A DNA stretch of 64,000 nt from assembly GCA_030762175.1 (NCBI GenBank), contig CM060846.1, forward strand, positions 235,849,512 to 235,913,511. The letters are read 5' to 3'. Below the pieces are notes generated by a model. It worked only from the letters and a program-made list of their open reading frames with translations, was not told where the DNA came from and did no database searches. This DNA is from Metallyticus violacea (Eukaryota; Arthropoda; Insecta; Mantodea; Metallyticidae). The position numbers and the translations under genes were made by a program. Shown piece after piece: positions 47,651 through 58,814 of this stretch (position 1 is its first letter; each line of letters opens with the position of its first letter).

Positions 47651-48670
47651 TGCATGTAGAATTTTCTCAGCAGTTAATAAACATGACATATCATAACATA
47701 ACCTCAACTTAGATATTCATTTTTTATACTAAGTTTAGTGTAAAAAATGAATACTTAATTTGAGGATATATTGCCACTCCATTGTCAACAGCTTCATAAG
47801 TACAATATTTATATCATAACATATCAATTACATGGCACAAGATACTGCAGTAGTAAGAGTTATGAACATAAGTTTATGCCAGAAAACAAAAACACTAACT
47901 TATTCTGATCTTCTATTAACATGACTGTGCACCATATGTATGGGGTATAGGCATGCCTCTAATTGGTTAACCTATCATGTTTCAAATTACATAGCCCTGC
48001 TATTTTCTTTTCTGCTTTTGACATTGAACATTTACAATAGTGAGTTTGTTCCGTGGGAGTCGTTCGAGGTGGTCCTATTATAAGGGAATCATATTTTTGG
48101 GATGAACTTACATCCAGAATGCATTCTTTCCTTTGAACCACTTTTGAAATGTTTAGCTTTTGTTTATTCATACATTATACAAATGGGCTGAAAGTAAATT
48201 ATGAAGAAGGTGTAAGATACAAATGCTGCTTAGCAGGTTGCATAAATTCAGTAATATCTATAGGCAGGTAATTCAGCTTGTATATAAAACACTGAAATAA
48301 CCACACAAATAGCACAATATTTTGAACCACTTATGTTCCTTTTTGATAAGTAGAAGATGTGTTATACAAGTTCTGTCTGTGTGCCTGTTGCAGCATTTTA
48401 CTCATTTTTGCTTCCTAGTTCCTGTTATTTTTAGCTATGTTGTACTTTATTTTTCATCTTTAGTATAGGTTGTGTAATTTCTTATAATGTACACAGCTAA
48501 CAACAAAAAGAACTACAGAAAAATAAAATATATAATACTGAGACAGTCACTAAAATTGAAGAATATTTTCATGAGCTTTTATTCTTCTTCAAATAGGTAC
48601 ATGTATATTTATTGATTAATAATTATTGTTAAGTAAATAAGATTGTAAAGCATAACTCAATTTTTCCCCT
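47651..48670. other. Intergenic stretch with a foldback and dispersed motif
   Basis: Holds the hairpin at 47702-47765 and the motif near 47769, listed separately. The minus frame at 47959-48171 (70 codons) is unrecognised. Confidence 0.45.
47702..47765. repeat. Foldback repeat (about 27-bp arms)
   Basis: 'cctcaacttagatattcatt' is mirrored by 'aatgaatacttaatttgagg' at the other end, enclosing 'tatactaagtttagtg'. A related foldback is at 28650-28708. Both are followed within about 10-25 bases by the same dispersed motif ('ccactccattgtcaacagc'). Confidence 0.75.
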
Positions 48671-49520
48671 CAGATGCTTCATACATAATTTGTGCATGTT
48701 GTGCATATTCCTGGAAGGTGCCACATGTCATCAATATTATTTATTTCCTGGATGGAGTGGAATGGCTATTCTTTTCCTGTAAGAATATCATACATTGTAG
48801 GAGTGTTTGATCCAGCAATGGCCCCTTCAATTTCCAAAACAGATCAACATCACAAGGCATCATATTTAGAGACTATGATGGATGTTTCTTTCTTTGTCTC
48901 CAATCCCCATGTATGCAGAAGGGATGCATCAATACTAGCTACATGACAGCAGTCATTGACATACAACACATGCAGGAGTAAGGGCCATTTGTACCAAATT
49001 GCAGGCTGTAAGTTTCAATAAGTTCCTGTAATAAGAAGCATTAACTGATTACCCTTTAGCAGGTCATTTGTAGACAACAGTAAAAATGACTTTCACATTG
49101 CAGAGAGATAGCTACAATTTTTTTTCTCTGTGGATAACTTGGGTATCTCCACTTGCTTGACTGACATTTTAATACTGAGCAATGCTGTAATCCCAATCTT
49201 CCCCCACTGCAATAGTGTATTGCATAAAGTACCTCCTTCATAATGATAATGGTTTAAGTGCAAATTTACCATAGGTAATGGATGCTATTTTTAAATTTTG
49301 AAAAATAAGGAACACACAAGCTGGTAATTTTTTCATTCTCAGATTATTTTTGGTTCACACCTTCACTAGGGAAATGTCTAGCTTAAATGTCAATTCAACA
49401 CATTTTGTCAAATGTCAACAGATCCTGTGTTTGGACAATTACTTTATATATGTGCCATTCAGAGATTACCCAGCTTCTAAATGGCAATACAACTTCTTGT
49501 TCCTTTAGAAAAATGAACTG
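48670..49520 (-). pseudogene. mariner-like transposase relic
   Basis: The minus strand at 49185-49060 reads 'SSKWRYPSYPQRKKIVAISL', typical of the region before the first catalytic Asp in mariner-type transposases. 'VINASYYRNLL' is near 49055-49020. At 48880-48820 comes 'MPCDVDLFWKLKGPL', the motif around the third catalytic Asp (family 'SPCDxDLFxKLKxPL'), and the end at about 48735-48690 gives 'IDDMWHLPGI'. Frameshifts lie between all these pieces. Upstream to about 49520 is likely the decayed N-terminal half. Confidence 0.7.
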
Positions 49521-50595
49521 CCATCTTCATGCCTCTCATGATTGCTGAGGACACTGCACTACAATTTACTTTGGGCCACTTGAATTTTTATAAGTGAAAC
49601 TGCTCTGAACATGTAAACTAAATTTTATACCAGTTCTTACACAGAGATGTCACTTGTGCTGTTACCATTGCCAATGCTTGATCAGTTAGTAGAAACACTG
49701 TTGGATGGACAAGGACAGTACTATGCTTAACTTTAGCTTTACCAACTTTAGAACTTAGAATAGGAAGTTATTAATTATTGATCAATGATTATGACATGGC
49801 CCTTACATAAGTATTTATTGTAATAATCTTTTAACATCTTGAGTTCAAAGTCAATTTTATTTTGAATCAGCAGAAATGAGGCATTTAGAACAGCAATGAC
49901 AAATGGGTCAATGTATAATTTTTTCTTTTTCTTTTAATACATTCCTTGAACCTTTCTTTATGATTAAAAGCTATTAGAGACTTTTACATCTTCTATGTGG
50001 GTGAAAATTCTATTCACATGCATGAAGTGTTACACTTTATAACCTTTACTTAAACTAGGAAGCATTATGCAAATAATAATGGCATATGGTAAGTGAGCCC
50101 AGAATTTTAAAAATTTAACTGTTCTTCACCTGCATAGATAAAATAATGGGGTAGTAATTACTTCATAATTTTGTATATTTTATAACTTTAAAAAAAATAA
50201 TTCAATGTAATTTCTATACCTTTAATCTTTACTGCAGATAATTATGAGAAATGTTTTTGTGTACTTAAAACAACTGTTCACTTTATTATACTGACAGTAT
50301 TTGTTATTTTATGTTGTCCCTTATTCAGCATAAAGGCAATCTCTCTGTGTTTATTCAATTCAGTATCTATTATATCTCATATGACCACACTGTACTGTGA
50401 TCTAAAGAATAACTACAAAAATAAATAAAAGATATGCCCATTTAAAAGCAATGATTTTCAAGGGTTTCTTTTACTCTAGCTTACTTACTTAGGGGAACAT
50501 ACATTATATATGGGCGAGTTTTATCGATTTAGTTTATTTATGGATTCTCTTTAACATCTCAAGTCATCAGCATTCCATTAAATTCAGAGCGTGAA
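49521..50595. other. AT-rich stretch without recognised gene
   Basis: No motif, repeat or RNA was seen. The first few hundred bases may be decayed mariner N-terminal sequence. Confidence 0.35.
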
Positions 50596-50599
50596 ACAA

Positions 50600-50815
50600 C
50601 TGATATTTTTGTTCGGAGGTTCTTTTCAGTCTTGCGGTTCTTTATGTGCCATAAATCTATGACATGGGACCTATAGCTTTACTTCCCATATGAAGAAAGC
50701 CATATTTTGGATTTTTATGCCCAAAAAAAAAATCCATCCCCCCCAAGTAGGATTGAACATGCGGTCTAAGGTCTATGATGCAATTATGATTACCACTAGA
50801 CTATCAGGACAGATA
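50600..50815 (-). repeat. tRNA-derived SINE (family C)
   Basis: The minus strand starts 'gtcctgatagtctagtggta' (box A) and has 'catgttcaatcctac' (box B) near 50760-50746. A G-rich spacer and a body with 'gtcatagatttatggcacat' and 'aaagaacc' follow, a pattern common in arthropod SINEs. No functional tRNA fold closes. Confidence 0.65.
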
Positions 50816-51279
50816 TAGTTCAGTTAGTTTATGCTTGTGGTTGCATACAGAAGGGCTGTTTTAATAAAATAGAAGCTATATTTCATGAATTCTGGAAAAT
50901 AGGGAATTGTAATGTGCAAAATACTTATCTATATAACCTAATGACAAATGCCGATTTAAAGAGAGCACGCAGACAGCATTTTATAAGAATTATTATCAGG
51001 GCCCATACACTACTCAGATACAAGCTAATGTAGTAACACATTAAATTCTGAAAGCATTCTGCTGGAAACAAGAGTGTGGTGCAATGCCATTTCTATTCTA
51101 AATGCCTCAAATAAAATCCATTTATGTGTATTATTATTCTAAATCCTACTGCATCCTCTGCCATGCGACTTTAATGGCAGAGGGCATTACTACCACATGG
51201 TAGATGATCAGTATATTGGTACTGTGCCAATTGCCATCATATAGTATAAGATTTTTTTTAATAATTATTCCCTGAACTG

Positions 51280-51485
51280 CAAACCTTTTTGATGATTGGA
51301 ATTGTTGAAAGAATGATGCAAATGAGTGCAGAGTTCTTTACTGTCTAATGTCACCTTATATTTACCTTTTCAGAATAAGGAAAAAAGCATATCTGGGGAA
51401 TACGTCTTAAAAGGAGATTGAACCTGAGCCCACCATTGACAAATACATATGCTACCATCTGAGCCACATTGGTGAATAATTTTAA
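51280..51485 (-). repeat. tRNA-derived SINE (family D)
   Basis: On the minus strand 'tgtggctcagatggtagcat' (box A, about 51466-51447) and 'caggttcaatctcc' (box B, 51427-51414) are spaced as in a tRNA. About 150 bases of non-tRNA body follow. Confidence 0.6.
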
Positions 51486-51489
51486 GACC

Positions 51490-51690
51490 AAAAGGTCCCC
51501 AACTGTCTGTCAGAGGCAGTTCTCCAATTTTTCTCAAAATACTGACCAGGTCGTATTCTAGATCCCTCAAACTCAGCAAATTCGAATTTTACTCCATTTG
51601 CCAAAAATTAAACCTGCAATTTCCCTTGCCGCAGCCAGCAATCCTTACCACTAACCATGGAAGCAGTTGCACAGTGACTTGGCGAAAGAA
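51490..51690 (-). repeat. tRNA-derived SINE (family E), adjacent to family D copy
   Basis: The minus strand has 'catggttagtggtaaggatt' (box A, about 51661-51642) and 'gcaggtttaattttt' (box B, about 51620-51606). The body contains 'gagggatctagaatacgacc' and 'ttggagaactgcctctgac', ending where the family D head starts. The glutamate-tRNA-like head suggests its source. Confidence 0.65.
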
Positions 51691-51809
51691 ATCATTTCCA
51701 AAATAAAACCAGATTAAATACCATTCTACATTTACATAGCTGAAAGACACATTACTAAATTTGGATGTTAGTTTATTTATAATATTTTAATGAATAATTG
51801 TTTTCTTAC

Positions 51810-51992
51810 CAAGATAAAAGAATCCAGCTTCAGCGAAATGTTCAGGTTTAAATTTTAATGAGCATGGCCACCTCTTATATGACTGCAGATGTGCTTCATC
51901 TGTATTGTATCCTGGGTACACTGGTCCACTGCTTCGATAGATTCCTTCATTTTTTTTTATAGCTACAGCTGCACAGATCCCTCTAACAGGCT
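51810..51992 (-). CDS. Inhibitor-of-apoptosis (BIR) gene, second exon: start of BIR domain 2
   Basis: The minus strand has an acceptor 'ttttaatag' before 51992 and a donor 'g|gtaag' at 51810/51809. The phase fits exon 1 (one base left over there, two needed here). The translation starts 'PVRGICAAVAIKKNEGIYR', the linker before a BIR domain, then 'GPVYPGYNTDEAHLQSYKRW' and 'FKPEHFAEAGFFYLG', the N-terminal half of a second BIR up to the Gly before the CxxC. Interruption of a BIR just after 'GFFYxG' by an intron is a plausible site. The exon with the zinc ligands, and any RING domain, were not found. They must lie in a short exon I missed, or beyond the window's left edge across a very long intron. 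Confidence 0.75.
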
Positions 51993-52835
51993 CTATTAAA
52001 ATTAAAGCACTAAATATTAATACTTAAACTGTTTCATTCAAATACATAGTACTTATAAATAACTGAAATAAGCTTAAATAGCACATGGTATGAATACAGA
52101 AAATATTTTGTGTTTTTAAATTCCAAGATCTAAACTATAAATTTTGTTTTTCCCACTATTTTTTACCACAATATTAAGCATTCATTGCAGAGTAAACTAA
52201 TTGTTTAAGAATTTGACATTTCTTTACTAATCATACTGACACCATGCTCATTTACTGAGCTATCAAAAGGTATTAGCAAGATGCTATTCCTTGGTGAGGA
52301 GGAGAATTACTTTCATGTAGCTAAATTTGCCTTAGCTGTAAACATAGTCAGATTTCTGGCACTTAAATTCATTTAAGTTCGGTTAAAGACATTCAATAGG
52401 TATACAGCCTAGAATCCAGATATTGAATTCTCATTTTTCCAACACAACATGTGATAACTCCAAAGCACAAAGGATTCATAAGTTTTAGACATGTAATTAT
52501 TGTTCCTTTTTAAGAACTCCAGATGTCATTGCTGCTTTTTATTTAATTTAAGTACACTTTGACCTAAAATGGTTAAATATTAATCTAAAAAATTAAGCAT
52601 AAGTGAAAGGTTTAACATCTGTAGCCAGCCTGCTTGTTGTAATCAAGCTGATGCCAATTACTAACCCAGGCAAATAACTGAAAATCTACATTTCTTATGG
52701 GATAATATAAGTTTTCAACTATAACACAGTGTATTTTCTTTCAAGTACATATTGGTACATCTTCTTGCAAAGAAAAAATGTGATATTCTGCCATTAAGAA
52801 TAACTGAAAATAGAAAGTATATTTTAAAAACTTAC
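51993..52835 (-). other. Intron of the BIR gene
   Basis: Donor 'gtaagt' at 52835-52830 and acceptor 'ttttaatag' ending at 51993 bound an intron of 843 bases. It is AT-rich and has no recognisable insert. Confidence 0.7.
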
Positions 52836-53412
52836 CTCTCTCTAGTACTGAGAATGACCTAATTTCCCATGTTGTAAGTGCATCACTGTTATTTGGTTCA
52901 CCAGTAGCAACTGTTTCATTTGCAGAGTTGGGTGATATGGGTACATTGCCCACAGGAAATCCGCTGAGGAAGCCAAACCAGAATGCCCACCTTTGATGTT
53001 CTTTAAATGGATCATCACCCTCTTCCCAGTTATCCAGATGAATACCACAGAATGCACATTTAACAATATCACCACCCACATAGTAAAATCCTGCTGCTGC
53101 AAGCCTATGAGGGTTCATAAATGCCACTGGCCAGTGCCTATATGATTTCTGCCTGTTAATTTCTTTTTTCATGTCTGGCATCTGACTTGATACCATGGGA
53201 TAAACAGACCCTGTTTCACCTGATGATAAATTTGCTTCAGCCATTGGCGCCATATTGAATGAAGTACTTGAGGTTGAAGTAGCTGGTCTTGCTTCATTTG
53301 GCAATGAACTAGAGGCACTAGAATTATCAATGGAATGCCCTACAAATGAAAGTTGACTTGCCAGCTGCATGGATACGGATTCTTCCTCTGATTCAGAACT
53401 TGAAATACTCAT
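52836..53412 (-). CDS. Inhibitor-of-apoptosis (BIR) gene, first coding exon: Ser-rich N-terminus and BIR domain 1
   Basis: IAP proteins bind caspases or other partners through zinc-binding BIR domains. The ATG at 53410-53412 is preceded in frame by a stop (TAA at about 53439), so it is a good start unless an upstream exon is spliced in. Residues 1-80 are Ser/Thr-rich and disordered ('SSSESEEES'). Residues about 88-150 form a BIR: 'KSYRHWPVAFMNPHRLAAAGFYYVG', then 'CAFC' (Cys119, Cys122), 'WEEGDDPFKEHQRW' (His139), and 'FPVGNVPI' after it. The fourth ligand, expected at residue 146, is Phe (codon 52975-52977, TTT for TGT). The exon ends at a perfect GTAAGT donor after '...SVLERE'. The neighbouring exon carries the next BIR. 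The frame is otherwise intact. Confidence 0.85.
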
Positions 53413-54220
53413 AATGAATATCACAAGCTTGTTTAATTAGCTGAGTTTTCTAAACTTGGATTCTGAAAGTTAATAAGGGAGCAATTTTTAAAAATTCTGA
53501 ATATCTATGAAATATATACATATTTCAGTATATGATCTACTCTTTGTAAAAATATGATGTTGATGTGAAAAATATCTAGTGAAAATCAAGCTATTAAATA
53601 CATTGATCTCTTTCAGTCTGTTTAAAAATAAAAAGACTTCGACAAACATTCTAAACTCCATTTCTATGATAATATTGTTCAAAGTTTTTTCGAACACATG
53701 TTTTGCCAAATAAGAATAAAGCACTGATTTTTTTACATAATGATATGTGAGAGTACAAGATTATCCATTAATTACAAAATGTTAAAGCAAATTCATGTGT
53801 TATGGCTCTATAAGATAATGTGTAACTATAACTAAACTTTTCACATTACCATATCCATATAGTAAGTTGTGATTCAAATATATGTTGCATGTTTGATGTA
53901 ATAATTACCTGGCTCTACTACTTCTGCTCCTTTTCAAGATGGAAGAATGCTATCAGTGATGCATTTACCTTCACATCTGTATCAATGACTTGTTCTTTGT
54001 CAAATGTAACTAAAAAGATTCCATTCTAAACAAAATAATTTTTGGTTGCGAATATGGAGGAAATAATAAATACCTCAGGTGCCATAAAGTTTCTACATTG
54101 TATTTTCTAAACCAATTCTGAATATTGTCATTTAAAGGTAAGCTCCAACTAATATTATTAGTGCTTCTGTGTTACCTTTTAATGTTAATTATATCCATCA
54201 GGTCTAAATTATGTGCATTA
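53413..54220. other. Upstream region of the BIR gene
   Basis: No promoter element, upstream exon or repeat could be defended. The minus frame at 53488-53724 (78 codons) is unrecognised. Confidence 0.35.
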
Positions 54221-54222
54221 AA

Positions 54223-54342
<120 letters not shown>

Positions 54343-54639
54343 CAATTACAGAAATAGAGCCAGGGTTTAGTTAAGTAAAAGAGGTTACCAAAAATTGAAA
54401 TAAATAATCTAAAATGATTGCTAAGAGAAGAAAGTACATGAATTATGCATTTGCACTGCTTGGAAAATGCATGAACTCTAAAGTTTTTTAAAGATGGTGT
54501 ATTTACAAAACATTCTATGTCTAAGATCGCTAAAATTAATTGCTGTGAAAAATTTGGACATTTTAGAGGCACATATTATAGCAAACATATTTAATATCAC
54601 ATCATTTTGTAGATATGTGATGAAATAAACACTTTTCTG

Positions 54640-55375
54640 ATATTTTTTTAGCAATCAGTGGAAGATCTGACATTACAAACGTGGCACAATTGCTGTTTTA
54701 TGTGACATTGATGAAGAGTTGAATGTCCAGATCTTTTGAGAGGCACTACATCCGGAAAGGACATTTTTAATGCTGTGTGCATGACAGTGCAGAAGCCTAA
54801 CCAGAAATGGCTTAATTTGTATCCATTGCTACTGATGGTGTCCCACATTTAATGGGGCATAAAAATGTGGTTGCCCTTATTAAGAACTATCATCATTATG
54901 CCTTTTGTTGCATTAAATTGTAACAAGCCTTAATTTTAATATTTATCAAAATGACCCATGTTTTTAATCCAACCAAAAAGACTGTAATTTAAACCAAAAA
55001 AACGTGATTAACCTCAGAAAGTTGCTTTAGAAAATTGAAGAAGCTGTTGAAGATATCGCCAATTTTTGTTTACAATAAGGTGGCTTAGCAGGACCTTGAT
55101 TTTATGCTATTTGTTTTATCTGCAAAAGATTATTGCAACTTTCACCAGTGAACAAGCAAATGATATACCAGAACTAAGAAAAGAGGAATGGATTTGTAGC
55201 TTAGGATTTCTGTGAGGCATATGTGAAAATGTAAATAAACTGAATATTGTTTTGGATGATTACAGCCAAAATATAATGAACGTATATAGTAAAGTTAAAA
55301 CATTTGGAGCCAAAATAGAGCTGTGGAATGAGCATCTCAAAAAGGTACAGGTGTTTTAATTTCAATGCTTAAAAA
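54640..55375 (+). pseudogene. hAT-type transposase-derived relic (ZBED5/FAM200/GTF2IRD2-like)
   Basis: Pieces in order are 'SGKDIFNAVCMTV' (about 54755-54793), 'FTIRWLSRTLILCYLFYL' (about 55067-55120; family 'HTEVRWLSRGxVLxRFFEL') and 'KEEWICSLGFLCGICENVNKLNIVLDDYSQNIMNVY' (55180-55290) with 'KVKTFGAKIELWNEHL' (to about 55340). This is the arrangement of the hAT-related genes called ZBED5, FAM200 or GTF2IRD2 in vertebrates and abundant as transposons in arthropods. The zinc finger and C-terminal dimerisation region are not seen. Several stops are present. Confidence 0.75.
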
Positions 55376-55985
55376 CATTTTAACAATTTCCTTCATTCAG
55401 CATTATAATCTGCAATGATCTGTAATAATGATGAGTTCTAAGATCACAAGATCTCTTACTTTAGAAAAATGGAAAAATTAGATTCTGTTTAAATATATTT
55501 TATGCTAATATTACTAATTCCATAATTGATCTTCAGGAAGACTGGATAAACTTGCAGGCTGATGTAACAACTAAACAGAAATGTAAAAATATTAACTGCT
55601 GTTTACATCTTTAAAAGATTGCGCAAAACAATGCAATTATGTATGTACCAATTTATAAATGGAAGCAATTTTTTTTCATAACACTGTGAAATAAAAATGC
55701 AAGTCATTCATACTGAGCAAGAACCCTCTGGCACCTGGCTGTACCCAAACCTCATCATTTAACTATTATTCTTATTCTTAAATATCAAAGAAAAGGATGA
55801 ACAAATTAAGCAAATAAATGCAACAAATAACTAAGGTTGCTGGACTGAAACAGACAATAAGTTTAAAATATGCACCAAATAACAACAATAAAATACAAAA
55901 TACCATTAACTGCAAGAACAAAAGCAATCATGAAAAGAGTAAAAAATGAAACAAAGATTATTTAAATCATAATTGGGAACATATA
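55376..55985. other. Non-coding stretch
   Basis: No gene, RNA or repeat recognised. Confidence 0.4.
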
Positions 55986-55999
55986 ACAAATTATATTTT

Positions 56000-56155
56000 A
56001 AGAAATCACTCAAATTTCACTAGTTTTGTTCCACTTAATTTGACATGTATCAAAGACAAATTTCCTTCGTCATCAGCACGGTTCCACTTGGATTTTATAA
56101 ACTTTTTGATGAGGTTACTCTTGTTTATAAGATCAAAATTAACTAAATTTGCTTC
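56000..56155 (-). repeat. PLE-type terminal fragment (second family)
   Basis: The minus strand has 'gctgatgacgaaggaaattt' and then 'aagtggaacaaaactagtga'. It aligns with 34160-34040 (minus) over more than 70 bases. No coding part. Confidence 0.5.
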
Positions 56156-56402
56156 TTATGATTTAGTCGAACTGCATACTCTTAATGCTTCCCTTACTTG
56201 TATAATATGTAGAACCAGTTTCGAGATTATTTCGTTCTCATCATCAGCCAGGCTAAAATTCAACTGTCAGATAATTTATTAAAATTCATTGAATTTTAGC
56301 CTAGCTGATGATGAGAGTAAAATGCTCTGGAAACCAGTTCTGTACATTATGACAAGTAAGTGAAGCATTAAGAGTGTGTAATTCAACTAAATCATGTAAT
56401 TA
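56156..56402. repeat. Inverted repeat of two PLE terminal units, each with a hammerhead-like core
   Basis: 56156-56262 and 56289-56402 are reverse complements with scattered changes. Each reads 'TTTTAGCC-xG-CTGATGATGAG', a short loop, then 'GAAAC', 'TTC' and 'AAGTAAG-GAAGCATTAAGAG'. The CTGATGA boxes are at 56247-56241 (minus) and 56305-56311 (plus); the GAAAC boxes are at 56222-56218 (minus) and 56330-56334 (plus). A stem II (GAGA/TCTC on the left, AGAG/CTCT on the right) and a GTT cleavage triplet can be drawn in both. The same unit closes PLE copy 5. Confidence 0.65.
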
Positions 56403-57325
56403 TTTGATGGGCTTCACTGTGTAAGTTCCAATTTAAATTTATGAAATTTTCTTATTTTTCATTTAAGAATATATTTTCCCACACTGATAATTCTATGGGT
56501 TTTTGAAGAGATTTTAAGAACTTCAAGTTTTGTTTCAATTACCAACTCATTTTTTTTTTTTTTTTTTTTTTTGCTGCCAGAAATGGCATGCTACTGCAGA
56601 ATTTCTCATATGTTTATATTTAACATTTCTCATGTGTTCCACAAACATATGGTAATGTTACAGTTTATTTTACCTATATATTTAATGTTGTAGTCTTTGC
56701 AAATTGATTTCGTTAATGCCTAAAAATTTTTTCCTGGCAGAATTTTGTGTTTTTTGTTCAAATTGCTTTTATTTACTGGAGCCTAAATAATGTTGACATT
56801 ATTAAATCATAAAGTTTCCAACTGTGATTCTTTCAAAACATATAAAAGGGATGCTAAAATGGTTTAAGAGAAATATCCCTGAATCCTGCAAAAAAATTTC
56901 AACAAGAATTAAATATTATTGATAGTAATATGATCTCGAAAGACCATATTGATTATATTTTACCAAAATTTATTTCAGCATGTTTTGAAATTAGGTAATT
57001 AATTTATATTATAAACAGAAACATAACTGTACATTATGTCTACTTTAGCTCATTAATCATATACACACACATATAGAATAATGTTCTGTAAAAATTCCTT
57101 ATGGGCTAAATGGAATAGGGAATATGGAATACCAGTTTCCACGATTGAGACTAGCCGCTATATGTTTTGTTCTACTAGTTCCTTCAAATAGTTGTCAATT
57201 TGAATGGATACATTTTGACACTTTCCTTCCATTAATTCTTTAAACAATCAGCTTTAGGAACCATTTTGTGATACTGATATGCAGAAAGGTTGTTGAACTC
57301 CTGTATTTCATTTTTGTACAGATTG
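56403..57325. other. Non-coding stretch with a poly(T) run
   Basis: 56403-56450 continues the PLE terminal unit. A T22 run is at 56550-56572, probably a minus-strand retroelement poly(A). Nothing else. Confidence 0.45.
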
Positions 57326-57329
57326 AATG

Positions 57330-57660
57330 GTTTTACTAAAAGAGCTCGAAGAGTTTGGTCACCACCACCCCCCTTACTTCTGCTAGATAACTCACAAAAT
57401 CGACAGTATCACTATAAGTTAGCCAAGTGATGTCCTTCATCCAATTTATTTAAACCTTTCTATTATGTCTATTGTGTAGAAGAGAGAATTCATATGTTGA
57501 ATCTGTTGCCCAAGGGTTACTCAAAAACTGATATTTCAGCCTATCAGCCTGATTGTTAATGTAACAACTTATATCTAGTTCAGGATTAACTGAAACATGT
57601 TCCATATTAATGTTAACATCTGACTCCAGTAGACCCACACTTTCATCACTTCCCACACAT
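57330..57660 (-). pseudogene. TTF-type (ZMYM-like) hAT transposase N-terminal relic
   Basis: The minus frame at 57656-57450 reads 'DISCYINNQADRLKYQFLSNPW', and after a stop 'WMKDITWLTYSDTVDFVSYL'. Together these match the start of TTF-type zinc-finger hAT proteins (family pattern 'ISxxxxxxxDxxKYxxLSxPWxPP...WLxYSxxxxGxFCxxC'). The zinc-finger cysteines are lost and the rest of the transposase is missing. Confidence 0.55.
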
Positions 57661-58810
57661 GTTTAATCAACTCCATTTTAATTTTTAATACTATCCATGC
57701 TGCTAACACATCACCATTCTGTTTCTGGCTATCGCAATGAAAAAATGAATGCACAGTTTACTGGTTGCTAAATTTAATTTTTTTACCAAAATTTAACTTC
57801 AACATTCTGAGAACCAAACATGAAACTCTTCACAATATCTGTGCTTTGATGCATACATAAAGATATCTAACTTAATACTACATCAACTTGCCATTGCTAC
57901 TTCCCACGATTTTCTAACTAATGGACAATCTCACCACAAAACCCTTGTGGCATGATGTCTTTATTGTTTAAGATCTCAATTGACAACAATATATGGTAGG
58001 TTAATTAACCTTCAGTAAAGCTTTCTATAAAAGGGAACATATCAATTGATAATAATTAGGCATAAAAGAAATGATTATTGTTCATTGAGCCTAAAGAGAA
58101 AATGCAATTTTATTATATATATATATATATATATATATAATGTTCGTTACATCTGCTAATTGTTTGTTCAGAGAATTAAATCAGTAAAATATGAAGAAAT
58201 AACTTTTCTGAATTGTGGTTTTGAGCAATAAAATATGAAATAACATTTGTGTTTGTAAATATGATGATAATTATGTTTATGCAGTAGACACTTTTCATAA
58301 AATACATCCAATAATTTCTTTTTATGAATCTTATCTTATAGATACATTTCCCTGTCTTCCTTCTTAAGGGCAATATTGGATTAACATATGTGATAAATAT
58401 TCTGGTAATGTTCAATCAGCAATACTCAAATCTGTCCAGCAGGATGTTCCTATAGTTCGCCACATGTTTTGATTGGAAAGACATTAAAAGACATTTAACT
58501 AAAATTCATAATGAGGAAGTTGTAATTGATCCAAAACATTACACATACAACTTGTTTCCCAATCTGCTGAACATGTATATTATCAAGCAATATTTACTAT
58601 AGCTTTGTTTGCAGTTTTATGCAGCCATATTTACTTGGTAATAAAACACGTCTGTATGCTTTGGAATTCATTAATCTACTGTATAAACTGGTTTAACCTT
58701 AAAATTATCCATTCTCCTTTACAAAAATAAAAAGCACAACTTAGAAATTTTAATTCTTCCTCTTGAATATATATTATCCCTCATGAACTTTTATATAATA
58801 AAGAAAAATT
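57661..58810. other. AT-rich stretch with TA microsatellite
   Basis: A (TA)n run lies at 58113-58140. No gene recognised. Confidence 0.45.
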
Positions 58811-58814
58811 TTTA

